This document shows, piece by piece, positions 17,452-27,330 of a DNA stretch of 64,000 nt; the stretch's first letter is position 1; the number at the start of each line of letters is the position of its first letter. Where the stretch lies: contig CBDBKU010000002.1 in the NCBI GenBank assembly GCA_965206775.1, forward strand, positions 744,001 to 808,000, given 5' to 3'. The DNA comes from VXMF01 sp965206775 (lineage in GTDB: Bacteria; Acidobacteriota; Terriglobia; Bryobacterales; UBA6623). A program made the translations under genes and the position numbers. Under the pieces are notes generated by a model, which saw nothing but the letters and a program-made list of their open reading frames with translations, made no database searches and was not told the DNA's origin.

Positions 17452-18873
17452 ATGCGGAATCCTGAATTCAACCTGCTGCAGACGCGACGCGCGTTCCTCG
17501 GAAGGGCGTCCATGGGCCTCGGATCGGTGGCCCTCGCGTCGCTTATGAAGCCGGGCCTGATGGGCATCCAGCCCGGAACCGGCGGTTTTCCGAATGCGCC
17601 GGGCAAGGTCAAGCGCATCATCTTCCTGTGCATGGCGGGTGGCCCGGCGCACCTCGAACTGCTGGACTACAAGCCGGAACTCGCGAAGCGGCACGGCGAG
17701 CCCATGCCCGAGTCGTTCACGAAGGGCCAGCAGATCGCTCAGCTCCAAGGCAAGGAGCTCCGGATTCTCGGGCCGCAGCACCCGTTCAAGCGCTACGGAG
17801 AGAGCGGCCAGCACATGACGTCCCTGCTGCCCCAAATCGGCAGCATCGCGGACGACATCTGCATCGTGCGCTCGATGCAGACCGAGCAGATCAATCACGA
17901 CACCGCCCACACGTTCATGAACACGGGCTTCCGTCTTCCCGGGCGGCCGAGCATGGGCTCGTGGCTGCTTTACGGCCTCGGCAGCGAGTCGGAGGACCTG
18001 CCAGGGTTCGTGGTGCTGACCTCGGAGGGCGGCTCGCAGAGCCAGCCCATCGCTGCCCGGCAGTGGAACAGCGGATTCCTCCCCAGCATCTACCAGGGGG
18101 TGAAGTTCAACTCGGCCGGCGACCCTGTCAACTACGTCCGAAATCCGGCCGGCGTCAGCCGCGCGATGCAAGGCGAGCTGATCGATGCGGTCAGCCAGTT
18201 GAACGGAGTGCAGCAAGGCTGGACTCGCGACCCGGAAATCGCAACGCGCATCGCCCAGTACGAACTGGCCTTCCGGATGCAGATGAGCGTTCCGGACCTG
18301 GTCGACTTCTCGAACGAGCCGCAGCACGTGCTGGACATGTACGGCACGCGCGGCGGGGACGGCACATTCAACGCCAACTGCCTGCTGGCGCGTCGCATGG
18401 CGGAGCGCGGCGTTCGCTTCATTCATCTCTATCACCGGGGGTGGGATCATCACAACGAAATCAAGACCCTGCTTCCCAAGAGCTGCAGCTATGTCGATCA
18501 AGGCACCGCCGCGCTCGTGAAGGATCTCAAGCAGCGCGGGATGTTCGAGGACACGCTGATCGTGTGGTGCGGCGAGTTCGGGCGCACGCCGATGTCCCAG
18601 GGCTCGAGTCCCGATCTCATGGGCAGGGATCACCACATCAAAGGGTTCTCGATGTGGATGGCCGGCGGCGGGGTCAGGGGTGGGGTCAGCTACGGGGCGA
18701 CGGACGAGCTCGGCTACAACGCGGTAGAGAACGTCGTCCATGTCCACGACCTGCACGCCACGATGCTGCACCTGTTCGGTATCGACCACACCAAGCTCAC
18801 GTACCGGTTCCAAGGCCGTAACTTCCGGCTCACGGATGTCCACGGCAGGGTCGTGAAGGAAGTTCTTGCCTAG
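17452..18873 (+). CDS. DUF1501 protein with Tat signal
   Basis: This 473-aa member of the alkaline-phosphatase-like DUF1501 family has a twin-arginine signal (TRRAFLGRAS, Arg12-Arg13) followed by a hydrophobic stretch. Family blocks are FLCMAGGPAHLELLDYKP, MQTEQINHDTAHTFMNTG, RFIHLYHRGWDHH and WCGEFGRTPMSQG. Export through Tat implies that it folds in the cytoplasm, probably with a cofactor. It follows the PSD1 gene by 9 bp and must be cotranscribed with it. The enzymatic role is unproven. Confidence 0.9.
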   Translation: MRNPEFNLLQTRRAFLGRASMGLGSVALASLMKPGLMGIQPGTGGFPNAPGKVKRIIFLCMAGGPAHLELLDYKPELAKRHGEPMPESFTKGQQIAQLQGKELRILGPQHPFKRYGESGQHMTSLLPQIGSIADDICIVRSMQTEQINHDTAHTFMNTGFRLPGRPSMGSWLLYGLGSESEDLPGFVVLTSEGGSQSQPIAARQWNSGFLPSIYQGVKFNSAGDPVNYVRNPAGVSRAMQGELIDAVSQLNGVQQGWTRDPEIATRIAQYELAFRMQMSVPDLVDFSNEPQHVLDMYGTRGGDGTFNANCLLARRMAERGVRFIHLYHRGWDHHNEIKTLLPKSCSYVDQGTAALVKDLKQRGMFEDTLIVWCGEFGRTPMSQGSSPDLMGRDHHIKGFSMWMAGGGVRGGVSYGATDELGYNAVENVVHVHDLHATMLHLFGIDHTKLTYRFQGRNFRLTDVHGRVVKEVLA

Positions 18874-19242
18874 ATCGCAGGCATTTGACCAGCAAAGCGA
18901 GGCGGCGCCGAATTCCCGGACTGTGCCCCAATGAGGACCTCTCCGGCGTCGACAGCCTGCTGCGCGTGATCGGCGCTCAGCCGGCGGGCAATGAGTGCGA
19001 CTCCGTATTTACCCGCAAGAACGAACTGTAGCTTGCTTCATCCAGCGCCCCGGACGCGTGGTCAGGAACCGCGCGGGCCGCGGTTCTCCTCGGGGGCGAC
19101 GAAACCGTTATCGATTCCCGGGCCTCTGCCGCGGGGAGAGTGCCGCGAGCGAGACACTTCCACCTGTGATACGCTTGCAATTCCCGCTGGCCCCGCTTCG
19201 TGGCTGGAATCGACGACAGCACACGAATTTCGGCTTACCCCG
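18874..19242. other. Intergenic region upstream of the polyamine-type ABC operon
   Basis: About 370 bp without a recognisable gene. A frame in phase with the ATPase gene extends upstream to 18991, but its translation is low-complexity and unlike any ABC protein N-terminus. The operon promoter should lie here; no strong consensus was seen. Confidence 0.4.
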
Positions 19243-20370
19243 ATGGCGGACACAGGCACCGAGACGCACGTCGAATTCCAGGGCGTCAGCAAGACCTACG
19301 ACGGGCGGACGATGGTCGTCCAGGACCTCGATCTCTGCGTTAGGAGGGGCGAGTTCTTCACGTTGCTCGGCCCGTCCGGTTCCGGCAAGACCACCTGCCT
19401 GATGATGCTCGCCGGTTTCGAGGCACCCACCTCGGGCGAGATATCCATCGCCGGTCGCTCGGTCAGCAGCATGCCTCCCCGGAAGCGGGGAATCGGCGTC
19501 GTCTTTCAGAATTACGCCCTGTTTCCGCACATGACAGTGGGGCGGAATCTTGCGTTTCCATTGGAGGTGAGAGGCGTCTCCCCGGGGCGGCGGGCCGAAC
19601 GCATCCGGCAGGCGCTGGAGATCGTTCGTCTCGAAGGCCTCGAACACCGGCGGCCCGGCGAGCTTTCCGGCGGCCAGCAGCAACGCGTTGCCATCGCCCG
19701 GGCGCTCGTGTTCCAGCCGAACCTGGTGCTGATGGACGAACCGCTCGGGGCGCTCGACCGGCGCCTGCGCGAAGAAATGCAACTAGAGATCCGCCGGATC
19801 CAGCACGATCTCGAGGTTACAGTCGTCTACGTTACCCACGATCAGCAGGAAGCGATGGCGATGTCGTCACGAGTGGCCGTCTTTCACAAGGGCCGGATCC
19901 AGCAGGTCGCGGAGCCGGAAATTCTCTACGAAGAACCCGATCGGGAATTTGTTGCCAGCTTCATTGGCCACAACAATATCCTTCGCGGGCGGATCACTTC
20001 CGTCGAACGCGGTGTCTGCGAGGTCGAGACCCCGGGCGGGTCCGTCAAGGCGTTTCCGGTGCATGAGTGCCGTCCCGGGGAACGGGCTGTGCTCGCTATC
20101 CGCCCGGAACGGGTCGGGCTGTCAAAGCCCGGCCTATACACCAATCAGTTCGAGGCCCGTATCGATGACATCCTGTTCATCGGCGACCATCTGCGGTTGC
20201 GGCTCAATCTGTGCGGCAACCCGAATTTCATTGTCAAGATACCGAATGTCGTAGGCCACGGAGCAGTGCTGGAAGGCGATCGCATTGGCGTAGGGTGGGC
20301 CGTGACAGACTGCCGTGCGCTGCCGGACGAGGAATACTTGGAAGACGATGGGCAAGAATCTCCCGTGTGA
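19243..20370 (+). CDS. potA: Spermidine/putrescine-type ABC transporter ATPase
   Basis: This 375-aa ABC ATPase has Walker A GPSGSGKTT at residues 43-51, Q-loop FQNYALFPHMT, signature LSGGQQQRVAIARAL, Walker B LVLMDEPLGALD and switch His in YVTHDQQEAM. A C-terminal TOBE-like regulatory domain follows (residues about 280-360). The sequence pattern and the three genes after it fit a PotABCD-like importer for polyamines or a related small cation. ATG at 19243 gives the normal N-terminus (MADTGTETHVEFQGVSKTYDG). A 120-bp gap precedes the binding-protein gene. Confidence 0.88.
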   Translation: MADTGTETHVEFQGVSKTYDGRTMVVQDLDLCVRRGEFFTLLGPSGSGKTTCLMMLAGFEAPTSGEISIAGRSVSSMPPRKRGIGVVFQNYALFPHMTVGRNLAFPLEVRGVSPGRRAERIRQALEIVRLEGLEHRRPGELSGGQQQRVAIARALVFQPNLVLMDEPLGALDRRLREEMQLEIRRIQHDLEVTVVYVTHDQQEAMAMSSRVAVFHKGRIQQVAEPEILYEEPDREFVASFIGHNNILRGRITSVERGVCEVETPGGSVKAFPVHECRPGERAVLAIRPERVGLSKPGLYTNQFEARIDDILFIGDHLRLRLNLCGNPNFIVKIPNVVGHGAVLEGDRIGVGWAVTDCRALPDEEYLEDDGQESPV

Positions 20371-20490
20371 TCGCCCTTGGCTCGGCCGGAACCGTTCCGC
20401 CGCCGTGGCTTTTCCGCAGTTGGACGAGCCTCTTGGCCCGCCACGACCCAGAGGCGAACCCAGTCAACAAAGATCGGAAGGAGTTGTCTC

Positions 20491-21585
20491 ATGAGACGAC
20501 ATTGCGGTGCGCCGAAAGTACCGGCGCATAGGAGAAGCAGGCTTGCAGGCTCCCACGCGGGATGCGGGGCCGATGCGGTGACGATGGTTTCCTGGGGCGG
20601 GTCCTACGCGGAGGCCTGCGAGAAGGCGTTCCTCGATCCCTTCACCGCCGAGACTGGCATCGAGGTGCGCCTGGAGAGCTACAACGGCGGCCTCGCGCAG
20701 ATCCGTGCCCAAGTAGAGACCGGCAGCGTCCACTGGGATGTCGTTGACCTCGAGTTCGCGGATCTGGTCAGGGGATGCGACGAGGGCCTGTTCGAACTCA
20801 TCGACATCGACGAACTCCCGCTTGCTCCGGACGGCACTGCCGCGCGCGACGACTATTTCGAGGGCACCTATTCGGAATGCGGCGGCGGCGGCCTCTATTA
20901 CTCAGCTGTCTATGCATACAACCGCGAAACCTTCCCAGGTGCGCGGCCGTCCACCATCGAGGACTTCTTTGACCTCGACAAGTTTCCCGGTCGTCGCGGA
21001 ATGCGTCGCACCGCCGTCGTCAACCTCGAACTCGCGCTGATGGCCGACGGCGTGCCTCCTGACGAAGTGTATGTTCTCCTGGACACGCCGGCAGGCGTGG
21101 ACCGGGCGTTCCGCAAGCTCGACACGATCAAGAACGAAGTCGTCTGGTGGGAGGCCGGTGCCCAGCCACCGCAGATGCTTGCGGATCAGGAGGTGGTGAT
21201 GAGCACAGCGTTCAACGGGCGTATCTTCAGCGCTCAAGTGCTGGAAAACCAGCCCTTTACGATCGTGTGGGACGGGCAGGTGCTGGACTACGGCCAGTTC
21301 GCGATTGTCTCCGGGACGCCCAATCTCGAGGCGGCTAAGAAACTGCTTCTGTTTGCTTCCAGGGCCGAATCGATGGCGGCCGTCGGGCGCTACATCGCCT
21401 ACAGTCCCACCCGCGGGTCAGGCATGGATTTGATTTCCACCCATCATCAGACTGGAATCGACATGCGCCCGCATATGCCGAGCGCCCCTGAGAACGTCGC
21501 TCGAGCACTCCGCAACAACCCGGAATGGTGGATCGACCATGCCGAGGAGATGAACGAGCGTTTCAGCGCATGGCTAGCCCGCTGA
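20491..21585 (+). CDS. potD: Extracellular solute-binding protein, polyamine (PotD) type
   Basis: This 364-aa protein matches PotD-like binding proteins: VTMVSWGGSYAEACEKAFLDPFTAETGIEV near the start, then WDVVDLE and ILENQPF-like blocks. ATG at 20491 has a good Shine-Dalgarno (GGAAGGAG, 20475-20482). Oddly, the first 29 residues (MRRHCGAPKVPAHRRSRLAG then a short Gly/Ala/Cys stretch) lack the hydrophobic core of a signal peptide, and the other two frames do not supply one. Either the signal has decayed, the sequence is wrong here, or export uses an unusual route. It sits between the ATPase and permease genes, and its 3' end overlaps the permease start by 16 bp. Confidence 0.8.
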   Translation: MRRHCGAPKVPAHRRSRLAGSHAGCGADAVTMVSWGGSYAEACEKAFLDPFTAETGIEVRLESYNGGLAQIRAQVETGSVHWDVVDLEFADLVRGCDEGLFELIDIDELPLAPDGTAARDDYFEGTYSECGGGGLYYSAVYAYNRETFPGARPSTIEDFFDLDKFPGRRGMRRTAVVNLELALMADGVPPDEVYVLLDTPAGVDRAFRKLDTIKNEVVWWEAGAQPPQMLADQEVVMSTAFNGRIFSAQVLENQPFTIVWDGQVLDYGQFAIVSGTPNLEAAKKLLLFASRAESMAAVGRYIAYSPTRGSGMDLISTHHQTGIDMRPHMPSAPENVARALRNNPEWWIDHAEEMNERFSAWLAR

Positions 21586-22766
21586 GGAGCGCCCGCCTGC
21601 GGGCCGCAGCCCTGACGCTGCCGCTCGTCGCCTTCGTGGGTGTCACTTTCGTCGCGCCGCTCGGCATGATGCTGACCCGGAGCTTCTACGAACCGCACGT
21701 AGCCGAAGCGTTGCCGCGGACTCTAGAGATGCTCGCGGAGTGGGACAGGCTATCAGTTCCGGGCGAGGACATGTTCCGCGCCCTGGGTTCCGAGTTCCGC
21801 GCGCTGAACGAGCGGCGCCAGCTGGGCGTTGTGGCAACCCGCATCAACCGCCTGGAGAGCGGCATGCGCAGCAAGATTGTTGCCACGGCCCGCGCGCTGG
21901 GCCGTGCGGAACCCGATTCCTGGCGCGACGCCATGATCGGTGCCGATCCGGTCTGGGGCGAGGCTGGGGCCTGGCTCGCGGTGCGCCGCGCCGGCGAGCG
22001 CTATACGCCGCGCCACTACCTGAATGCGCTCGATCTGGACAGGGATAGCTCCGGCGAGGTGGTTGCCCAGCCGCCAGAGGGGCGGATCTACCTGCCGCTC
22101 CTCCGTCGAACCCTCGCCGTCAGTCTCGCCATCACCGGCATCTGCCTGCTTCTAGGCTATCCCGTTGCCTACCTGATCGCGAATGCCTTCGCCGCAAGGT
22201 CAAACGTGCTGCTGCTGCTGGTGCTTGTGCCGTTCTGGACCTCGCTGCTGGTTCGCACTACATCCTGGATCGTCGTTCTGCAGAACCAGGGCGTCGTCAA
22301 TGACCTCCTGGTCGCCGTAGGCCTGATAGGCGAGGATGGCCGCATCGCACTCGTCTACAACATGATCGGCACGCTGGTGGCGATGACCCAGATCCTCCTG
22401 CCATTCATGATCCTTCCCGTCTATGCTGTGATGCGCTCGATTTCGCCGGCTCATCTCAGGGCGGCGTCGAGTCTCGGCGCGACCTTCCGGCAGGGCTTCG
22501 TGCGCGTCTACTGGCCGCAGACTCTCCCCGGCGTGGCCGCGGGTTCGCTCCTCGTCTTCATTCTCTCGATCGGCTACTACATCACGCCGGCACTGGTCGG
22601 CGGGCGGACCGGGCAGCTGATCTCGAATATGATCGCCTACCACATGCAGCAGTCCCTGAACTGGGGCCTCGCCGCCGCGCTTGGCGTGATCTTGCTCGCC
22701 TGCGTGGCGCTTCTGTATCTGGTTTTTGATCGCCTCGTGGGGATCGAGCGGATGAGACTGACCTGA
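21570..22766 (+). CDS. potB: ABC transporter permease, PotB type
   Basis: This 398-aa inner-membrane permease has one N-terminal membrane segment (LTLPLVAFVGVTFVAPLGMML). A long periplasmic region follows (about residues 45-185), then five membrane segments. The EAA loop that contacts the ATPase is SISPAHLRAASSLGATFRQG. Ordinary PotB is near 280-300 aa; the enlarged first loop is known in a subset of such permeases. ATG at 21570 (MASPLRSARLRAAAL) overlaps the binding-protein gene by 16 bp; the stop overlaps the next start by one base (TGATG). Confidence 0.85.
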   Translation: MASPLRSARLRAAALTLPLVAFVGVTFVAPLGMMLTRSFYEPHVAEALPRTLEMLAEWDRLSVPGEDMFRALGSEFRALNERRQLGVVATRINRLESGMRSKIVATARALGRAEPDSWRDAMIGADPVWGEAGAWLAVRRAGERYTPRHYLNALDLDRDSSGEVVAQPPEGRIYLPLLRRTLAVSLAITGICLLLGYPVAYLIANAFAARSNVLLLLVLVPFWTSLLVRTTSWIVVLQNQGVVNDLLVAVGLIGEDGRIALVYNMIGTLVAMTQILLPFMILPVYAVMRSISPAHLRAASSLGATFRQGFVRVYWPQTLPGVAAGSLLVFILSIGYYITPALVGGRTGQLISNMIAYHMQQSLNWGLAAALGVILLACVALLYLVFDRLVGIERMRLT

Positions 22767-23617
22767 TGGCTCGGGGAATGGCAACCTTCGGCCTCGGCGA
22801 GCGGCTGGGCCGAGGCCTTCACATCGCGTTCTGCGCGGCAGTATTCCTCTTCCTGATCGCGCCCATGCTGGTGGTGGTGCCGCTCAGTTTCAATGCCGAG
22901 CCCTACTTCACGTTCACCGAGGGGATGCTGAGCCTCGACCCCGACGCCTATTCGCTGCGGTGGTATCGCAACGTCATCCAGGACGGCGTCTGGCGACACG
23001 CGCTGGGAAACAGCTTGCTCATCGGCCTCGCAGCCACTGCCATCGCCACGGCGCTTGGCATTCTCGCTGCGATTGGCCTTACAAGTCCTGCGATGCCGGG
23101 CCGCGCTCTTGTGACGGGCTTGCTGATCTCGCCGATGGTCACGCCCATCATTATCTCAGCGGCGGGCATGTTTTTCTTCTACTCGAGCCTTGGACTCGGG
23201 CAGACGCATCTAAGCCTGATCCTTGCCCACGCAGTTCTCGGCACGCCATTCGTCGTAATCAGCGTGACGGCGACTCTCGTCGGTTTCGACGCCAACCTCG
23301 CGCGCGCCGCGGCAAGTCTGGGGGCCGGCCCCTTCCTGGTCTTTCGCCGCATCCAGTTGGCTCTGATCGCTCCCGGCGTGATTTCGGGCGCTCTTTTCGC
23401 ATTCGCCGCGTCGTTTGACGAGGTGGTCGTCGTGTTGTTTCTGGGCGGCTTGGACCAACGGACCGTTCCGAGGCAGATGTGGGCCGGAATTCGCGAGCAG
23501 ATCAGCCCCGAGATCCTTGCGGTCGCCACATTCCTGGTGGTGTTTGCAGTTCTCCTTCTCGGGGCGGTGGAATGGCTTCGCCGGAGGGGCGGTGGCAGCG
23601 CGAGGGGCGTGGATTGA
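22766..23617 (+). CDS. potC: ABC transporter permease, PotC type
   Basis: This 283-aa inner-membrane protein has six predicted membrane segments, the first being AFCAAVFLFLIAPMLVVVPL. Its EAA loop is NLARAAASLGAGPFLVFRRI. It is the second permease of the heterodimeric channel with the preceding protein. Its start overlaps that gene by one base, so translation is coupled. It is the last gene of the ATPase-binding protein-permease-permease operon. Confidence 0.88.
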   Translation: MARGMATFGLGERLGRGLHIAFCAAVFLFLIAPMLVVVPLSFNAEPYFTFTEGMLSLDPDAYSLRWYRNVIQDGVWRHALGNSLLIGLAATAIATALGILAAIGLTSPAMPGRALVTGLLISPMVTPIIISAAGMFFFYSSLGLGQTHLSLILAHAVLGTPFVVISVTATLVGFDANLARAAASLGAGPFLVFRRIQLALIAPGVISGALFAFAASFDEVVVVLFLGGLDQRTVPRQMWAGIREQISPEILAVATFLVVFAVLLLGAVEWLRRRGGGSARGVD

Positions 23618-23955
23618 CTTGCGGCGACGGTGGTAGAATCGGCAGCCGGGTCCGGAGGGACCGAGTTGACCGAGGGGATCAAAACGGCGAATTGGTGTAG
23701 GAAGGCCCACCCAGGACTTCACAGTCATCGCTCGGCCCTTCCGGTCGCCAACAACGAGCAGCCGGAGCTGCGTCAAGTCTATTCTTCAGGGCAGCCGGGT
23801 CACGCAGTGATTCCATTTCGTGCGCCCGACTCGTGTCGCGAGGTTGGCCGGGGACCAGGGCGGCAGCCATCATGCCGAGTTCGGCGCCCCGTCGATCCGA
23901 GGCTTGGACTTGCGGGCATAGCCGGTCGGCCGTGCGAGGCGGAGGCCGACCGGCC
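23618..23955. other. Intergenic region before the glycosyltransferase
   Basis: About 340 bp. The frame in phase with the following gene stays open upstream to 23833 but carries no homology-like features. I see no gene here. Confidence 0.4.
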
Positions 23956-25212
23956 GTGAGAGTGCTTGTCGTCTCGGTCGGAAGCTCTGGTGACGTGCAT
24001 CCGTTCCTGGCGGTCGCTCTTGCGCTTCGCGACCGCGGACACATGGTCTCCTTTGCGACAAACCAGTACTTCGCGCCACTGCTCCAGCAGGTCGGGATGC
24101 CGCTCGTGCCGACCAGTACGGTCGAGGAGTTCGACGAAGCCACGACTCACCCCGCGCTCTGGCGTCAAGTCGGCGGGTTTGGCGTCCTCGCCACCATAAT
24201 TAGCCGGAGCACTCCGGCACTGTATGGGGTCGTCGAGCAGGAAGCGGCTAGGGGGGATACCTTCGTCGTGGCCCACCCGCTCGCGTTTGCCGCGCGGATC
24301 GCGCACGAGACGCTCGGCGTCCCGCTGGTGACGCTGCACTTGGCGCCATCCACAGTCTGGAGCTTGGAGGAGCCGTCGGTACCGACCCGGTGGCTCGGCT
24401 CCGTCAACGCATTGCCCAAGCCAGCGAAGCGGCTCTTGCTCGGGATCGGCGACCGGCTCGCGGATCGGGCGATGGCACCTGCTTTGAACCGGTTCCGCGC
24501 CGAGTTCGGTCTCGCGCCGGTGCGCCATATCGCAAGCCATTGGTGGCACTCCCCGCAGCGCGTCATCGGGCTGTTCCCCGACTGGTTCGCGGCACCGCAG
24601 CCTGATTGGCCGTCCCAGGCAACGCTAACCGGGTTCCCGCTCTACGACGAACGACATGTGTCGCGGGTACCGCCGGACCTGGAGGAGTTTCTCGCCGAGG
24701 CGGACGCCGAAGGCGCCCGGCCGGTCGTCTTCGCGCCCGGCTCGAGCAACCGGCAGGCAGGCCGCTTCTTCGCGGCGGCGGCCGATGCCTGTCGGCGGCT
24801 GGGGCGGCGCGGCATACTGCTGACTCGCTACCCCGGACAGCTCCCTTCAAGGCTGCCCGACGAGGTGCGGCACGCCGACTACGCGCCGTTCAGCGCCGTG
24901 CTGCCACGCTCCGCCGCACTGGTGCACCACGGCGGAATCGGCACTGCCGCGCAGGCGCTGGCCGCTGGGCGGCCGCAGCTTGTGGTACCGATGACGTTCG
25001 ACCAGCCGGACAACGCAGCGCGGCTCGGGCGGCTTGGCGTGGCGCGCACGATGTCTCCAGCGCGCTGCAGCGGCGCACGCATGGCTCGCCATCTAGCAGT
25101 GCTGCTCGGGGCGGAAGAGGTAAAGCGCCGGTCCACGGAAATCGCGCGGCGATTCGACGGCATTGATCCAATCGGGCGCACGTGCGATCTCATCGAGGCG
25201 TGCATGCGCTGA
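23956..25212 (+). CDS. UGT-like (GT1/GT28 type) glycosyltransferase
   Basis: This 418-aa GT-B fold enzyme begins VRVLVVSVGSSGDVHPFLAVALALRDRGHMV, the N-terminal donor of macrolide- and sterol-type glycosyltransferases (COG1819). The C-terminal nucleotide-sugar site is VVFAPGSSN, DYAPFSAVLP, then ALVHHGGIGTAAQALAAGRPQLVVPMTFDQPDNA. The HHGGxGT...DQ block is the family signature. GTG at 23956 is the likely start because it falls exactly at the conserved N-terminus; a second GTG at 23962 is possible. The acceptor could be a lipid, a sterol-like molecule or a secondary metabolite; the neighbourhood does not say. It stands alone. Confidence 0.85.
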   Translation: MRVLVVSVGSSGDVHPFLAVALALRDRGHMVSFATNQYFAPLLQQVGMPLVPTSTVEEFDEATTHPALWRQVGGFGVLATIISRSTPALYGVVEQEAARGDTFVVAHPLAFAARIAHETLGVPLVTLHLAPSTVWSLEEPSVPTRWLGSVNALPKPAKRLLLGIGDRLADRAMAPALNRFRAEFGLAPVRHIASHWWHSPQRVIGLFPDWFAAPQPDWPSQATLTGFPLYDERHVSRVPPDLEEFLAEADAEGARPVVFAPGSSNRQAGRFFAAAADACRRLGRRGILLTRYPGQLPSRLPDEVRHADYAPFSAVLPRSAALVHHGGIGTAAQALAAGRPQLVVPMTFDQPDNAARLGRLGVARTMSPARCSGARMARHLAVLLGAEEVKRRSTEIARRFDGIDPIGRTCDLIEACMR

Positions 25213-25465
25213 GGGGCGGTCCTGGACGGTCGTGCGGCCGCCTCACGGCGACACTTGGAACCTCTCCCGCCAGCCGGCCTGGGTCTCGCTCGGTCGCCCG
25301 GCAATGCTCGCGGGGCTTCGCCTGAGAAGGGATCCGGTCCTGGGTCACCGGATGAGAACCAGACTCCACTGCGCCAAGAACCAGACTCGCAACGCCGCAC
25401 GCTGGGCGTTGATGGTGACGCCGGGGGCGGGGTAGCTACAAGAGCCGGACGAGGTCGATCCGGGC

Positions 25466-26860
25466 CTAGAACGTGAACCGGAGCACTAGGTGGATCTCGC
25501 GGGCATGGCTGTCGTAGACCTGGTCGGGCCGGTCGAACAGCGCGTGACCGGGGATGAGGTTGTTGCGGGTGATGTTGGATGGCACTGCCCGCACGCTGCT
25601 GAGCGAGCCCGGCGTGAACTGAGGGTGGTTGAGCGCGTTGTAGAACGCGGCCCGGAACTCGACCGCCTTGGACTCGCCGATCGAGATCCGCTTGCTCGCG
25701 CTGGCGTCGAAGTTGTTGATGCCGCGCAGCGGCAGCGTATTCCGCCCGCCGTTCGGATGGACTCCGGCACCGGCCTTGACGTAGCGGGCGTTCGGATTGT
25801 CGGCCAGGTATCCGACCACGTCCCCGCCACTGTTGGTCAGCGCTGTCACGTCGCTTCCGGTACGGTCAGCGCCGTCCGGGTTGACCACGACCCGGTCCGT
25901 CGCGCCGTCCAGGTTGCGGTTGGAATCCAGCCCGCTCTGCACCGTGGCGTATTGCGGCGACTCCCCCGTGTACATGCCCGAGAGCACCCAGTTTCCAAGG
26001 ACGTTCTTGCGCAACCACCGTCGCGAGTTCCGATACCACGGAACCTTGTAGACCCAGGCGATCGTGAAACGGTGCGTGCGGTCGAGAAACGAGCGGGCGC
26101 GTTCGGCGCGCAGGTCTTGGAAGTCCTGGGGGCGGCGCGGCGAAAGCAGGGTCGAGAAAAGGTCGGCTGTACTGTCGTCGATGTTCTTGCTCCAGGTGTA
26201 CGCGCCGATGAATTGGAGGCCGTTCGAGAACCTCCGCTTCGCCTCGGTCGCGAGCCCGTGATAAATCGAATTGCCCCGGTTGAGAAACGTGTAGATAAGC
26301 GGGCCGAATCCCGCGTTGGCGAACCGCGGCAGTGAGACCGGTTGCGCGTCGATGTCTGCGAGGGTCAGTGCCAGTGCGTCCAAGTCGGCCTGGGCCGGAC
26401 GCTGGTAGAACGTCGGAAGCGACTTCTGCGGATGCGCCCGGGCCACAAGCGGAAGGATGGTCTGCGTGAAAAGCCGCACCCCGCGCGTGCCTAGGTACCG
26501 TGCGGACAGCGTGTAGTCTTCTCCGACAACTCGCTCGACCCCGAAGTTCCACTGGAGAGAGTAAGGCAGGTGCTGATCTTGGATATAGGCCGAAGTCAGC
26601 GAGCGGGCCGCCTCCTCGTCGAGCTGCTCGGGCCGCTGGTCGGGGCGGATGCCGCCGTTCGCGAGGTAGTTCGGCGTATCCACGGTCGGGTCGCCCCGGA
26701 ACGTGTTCTCGATCTGCGGCGGCTTCGTTAGGGCGCCGAGGTTCGTGAAGTACGTGTCGTACGCAACGCCGAAGCCCGCGCGCACAACAGTCTTTCCGTC
26801 AGACCCGGGCGAGTAGGCCAGTCCGGCCCGGGGAGCGAAGTTGCGCTTTTGCGCCTTCGG
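25466..26860 (-). pseudogene. TonB-dependent receptor, 3' (C-terminal) part
   Basis: This is the C-terminal half of an Oar-like TonB-dependent outer-membrane receptor. It starts inside the sequence KAQKRNFAPRAGLAYSPG and ends with the typical aromatic terminus HLVLRFTF. It has the barrel repeats of the family, such as LQWNFGVERV, YNALNHPQF and FDASASKRISIG. No start codon or signal peptide belongs to it: the N-terminal half lies about 9.7 kb away (36592-38449), separated by a mobile element. Removing the element joins GVLTFGVP to KAQKRNFAPR in frame. The receptor would import a large substrate from the surface. Confidence 0.9.
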
Positions 26861-26883
26861 GTAGATACCCACACAACCCCCAC

Positions 26884-27330
26884 ATTGCGGGTGGAGATGT
26901 CACGGTTCACTACCGGTTCCATCCGCTGGGCGGCCAGCGCGTCACGCAGGTGGAACGCCGGTCCTGGCGCGGCCACTCGATCCTGGTGGTTGCGGATGCG
27001 CACGGTAGGCGCTATCACATCCCTGAGTGGATGACGGCTCCGCAAGCGGCCCAGTGGGCCGTGCGGGAGGTCCCGCGCCTGTCCTTGGCGGCGCTGGCCG
27101 ACCTGCGCGATCTCGTGTCGACGTTCCTGCGCGAGGCGCCGTCCGCGAAGAAAGGAACACAGCATGAACCAGCGCAAGAGCGGGAGACGGCAGCAGGACC
27201 TGTTCGATCCGCACGCCCCGGTGCAACTGAACCCGGAACTGCGGCAAGCGGTCCTGCCGGCCCTGGCGGCACTGATCGCGGCCGCGTTGCGGCGACCCGC
27301 CGCACCCCCTCCCCAGGGAGGCCCGCATGA
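26884..27330 (+). CDS. DUF5372-like small protein of the serine-recombinase element
   Basis: The recognisable part reads VTVHYRFHPLGGQRVTQVERRSWRGHSILVVADAHGRRYHIPEWMT, split here only by position. It matches the small family (I recall it as DUF5372) found just upstream of recombinase genes in similar elements. No ATG precedes the conserved part: ATT at 26884 or GTG at 26950 are the only candidates, so the coordinate is approximate. The last third is low-complexity and overlaps the next gene in another frame. Its role in transposition is unknown. Confidence 0.55.
   Translation: MAGGDVTVHYRFHPLGGQRVTQVERRSWRGHSILVVADAHGRRYHIPEWMTAPQAAQWAVREVPRLSLAALADLRDLVSTFLREAPSAKKGTQHEPAQERETAAGPVRSARPGATEPGTAASGPAGPGGTDRGRVAATRRTPSPGRPA

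Noticed and set aside
23614..23639. TTGACT...TAGAAT as a promoter for the glycosyltransferase
   Set aside because: The spacer is only 14 bp and the gene starts over 300 bp downstream.
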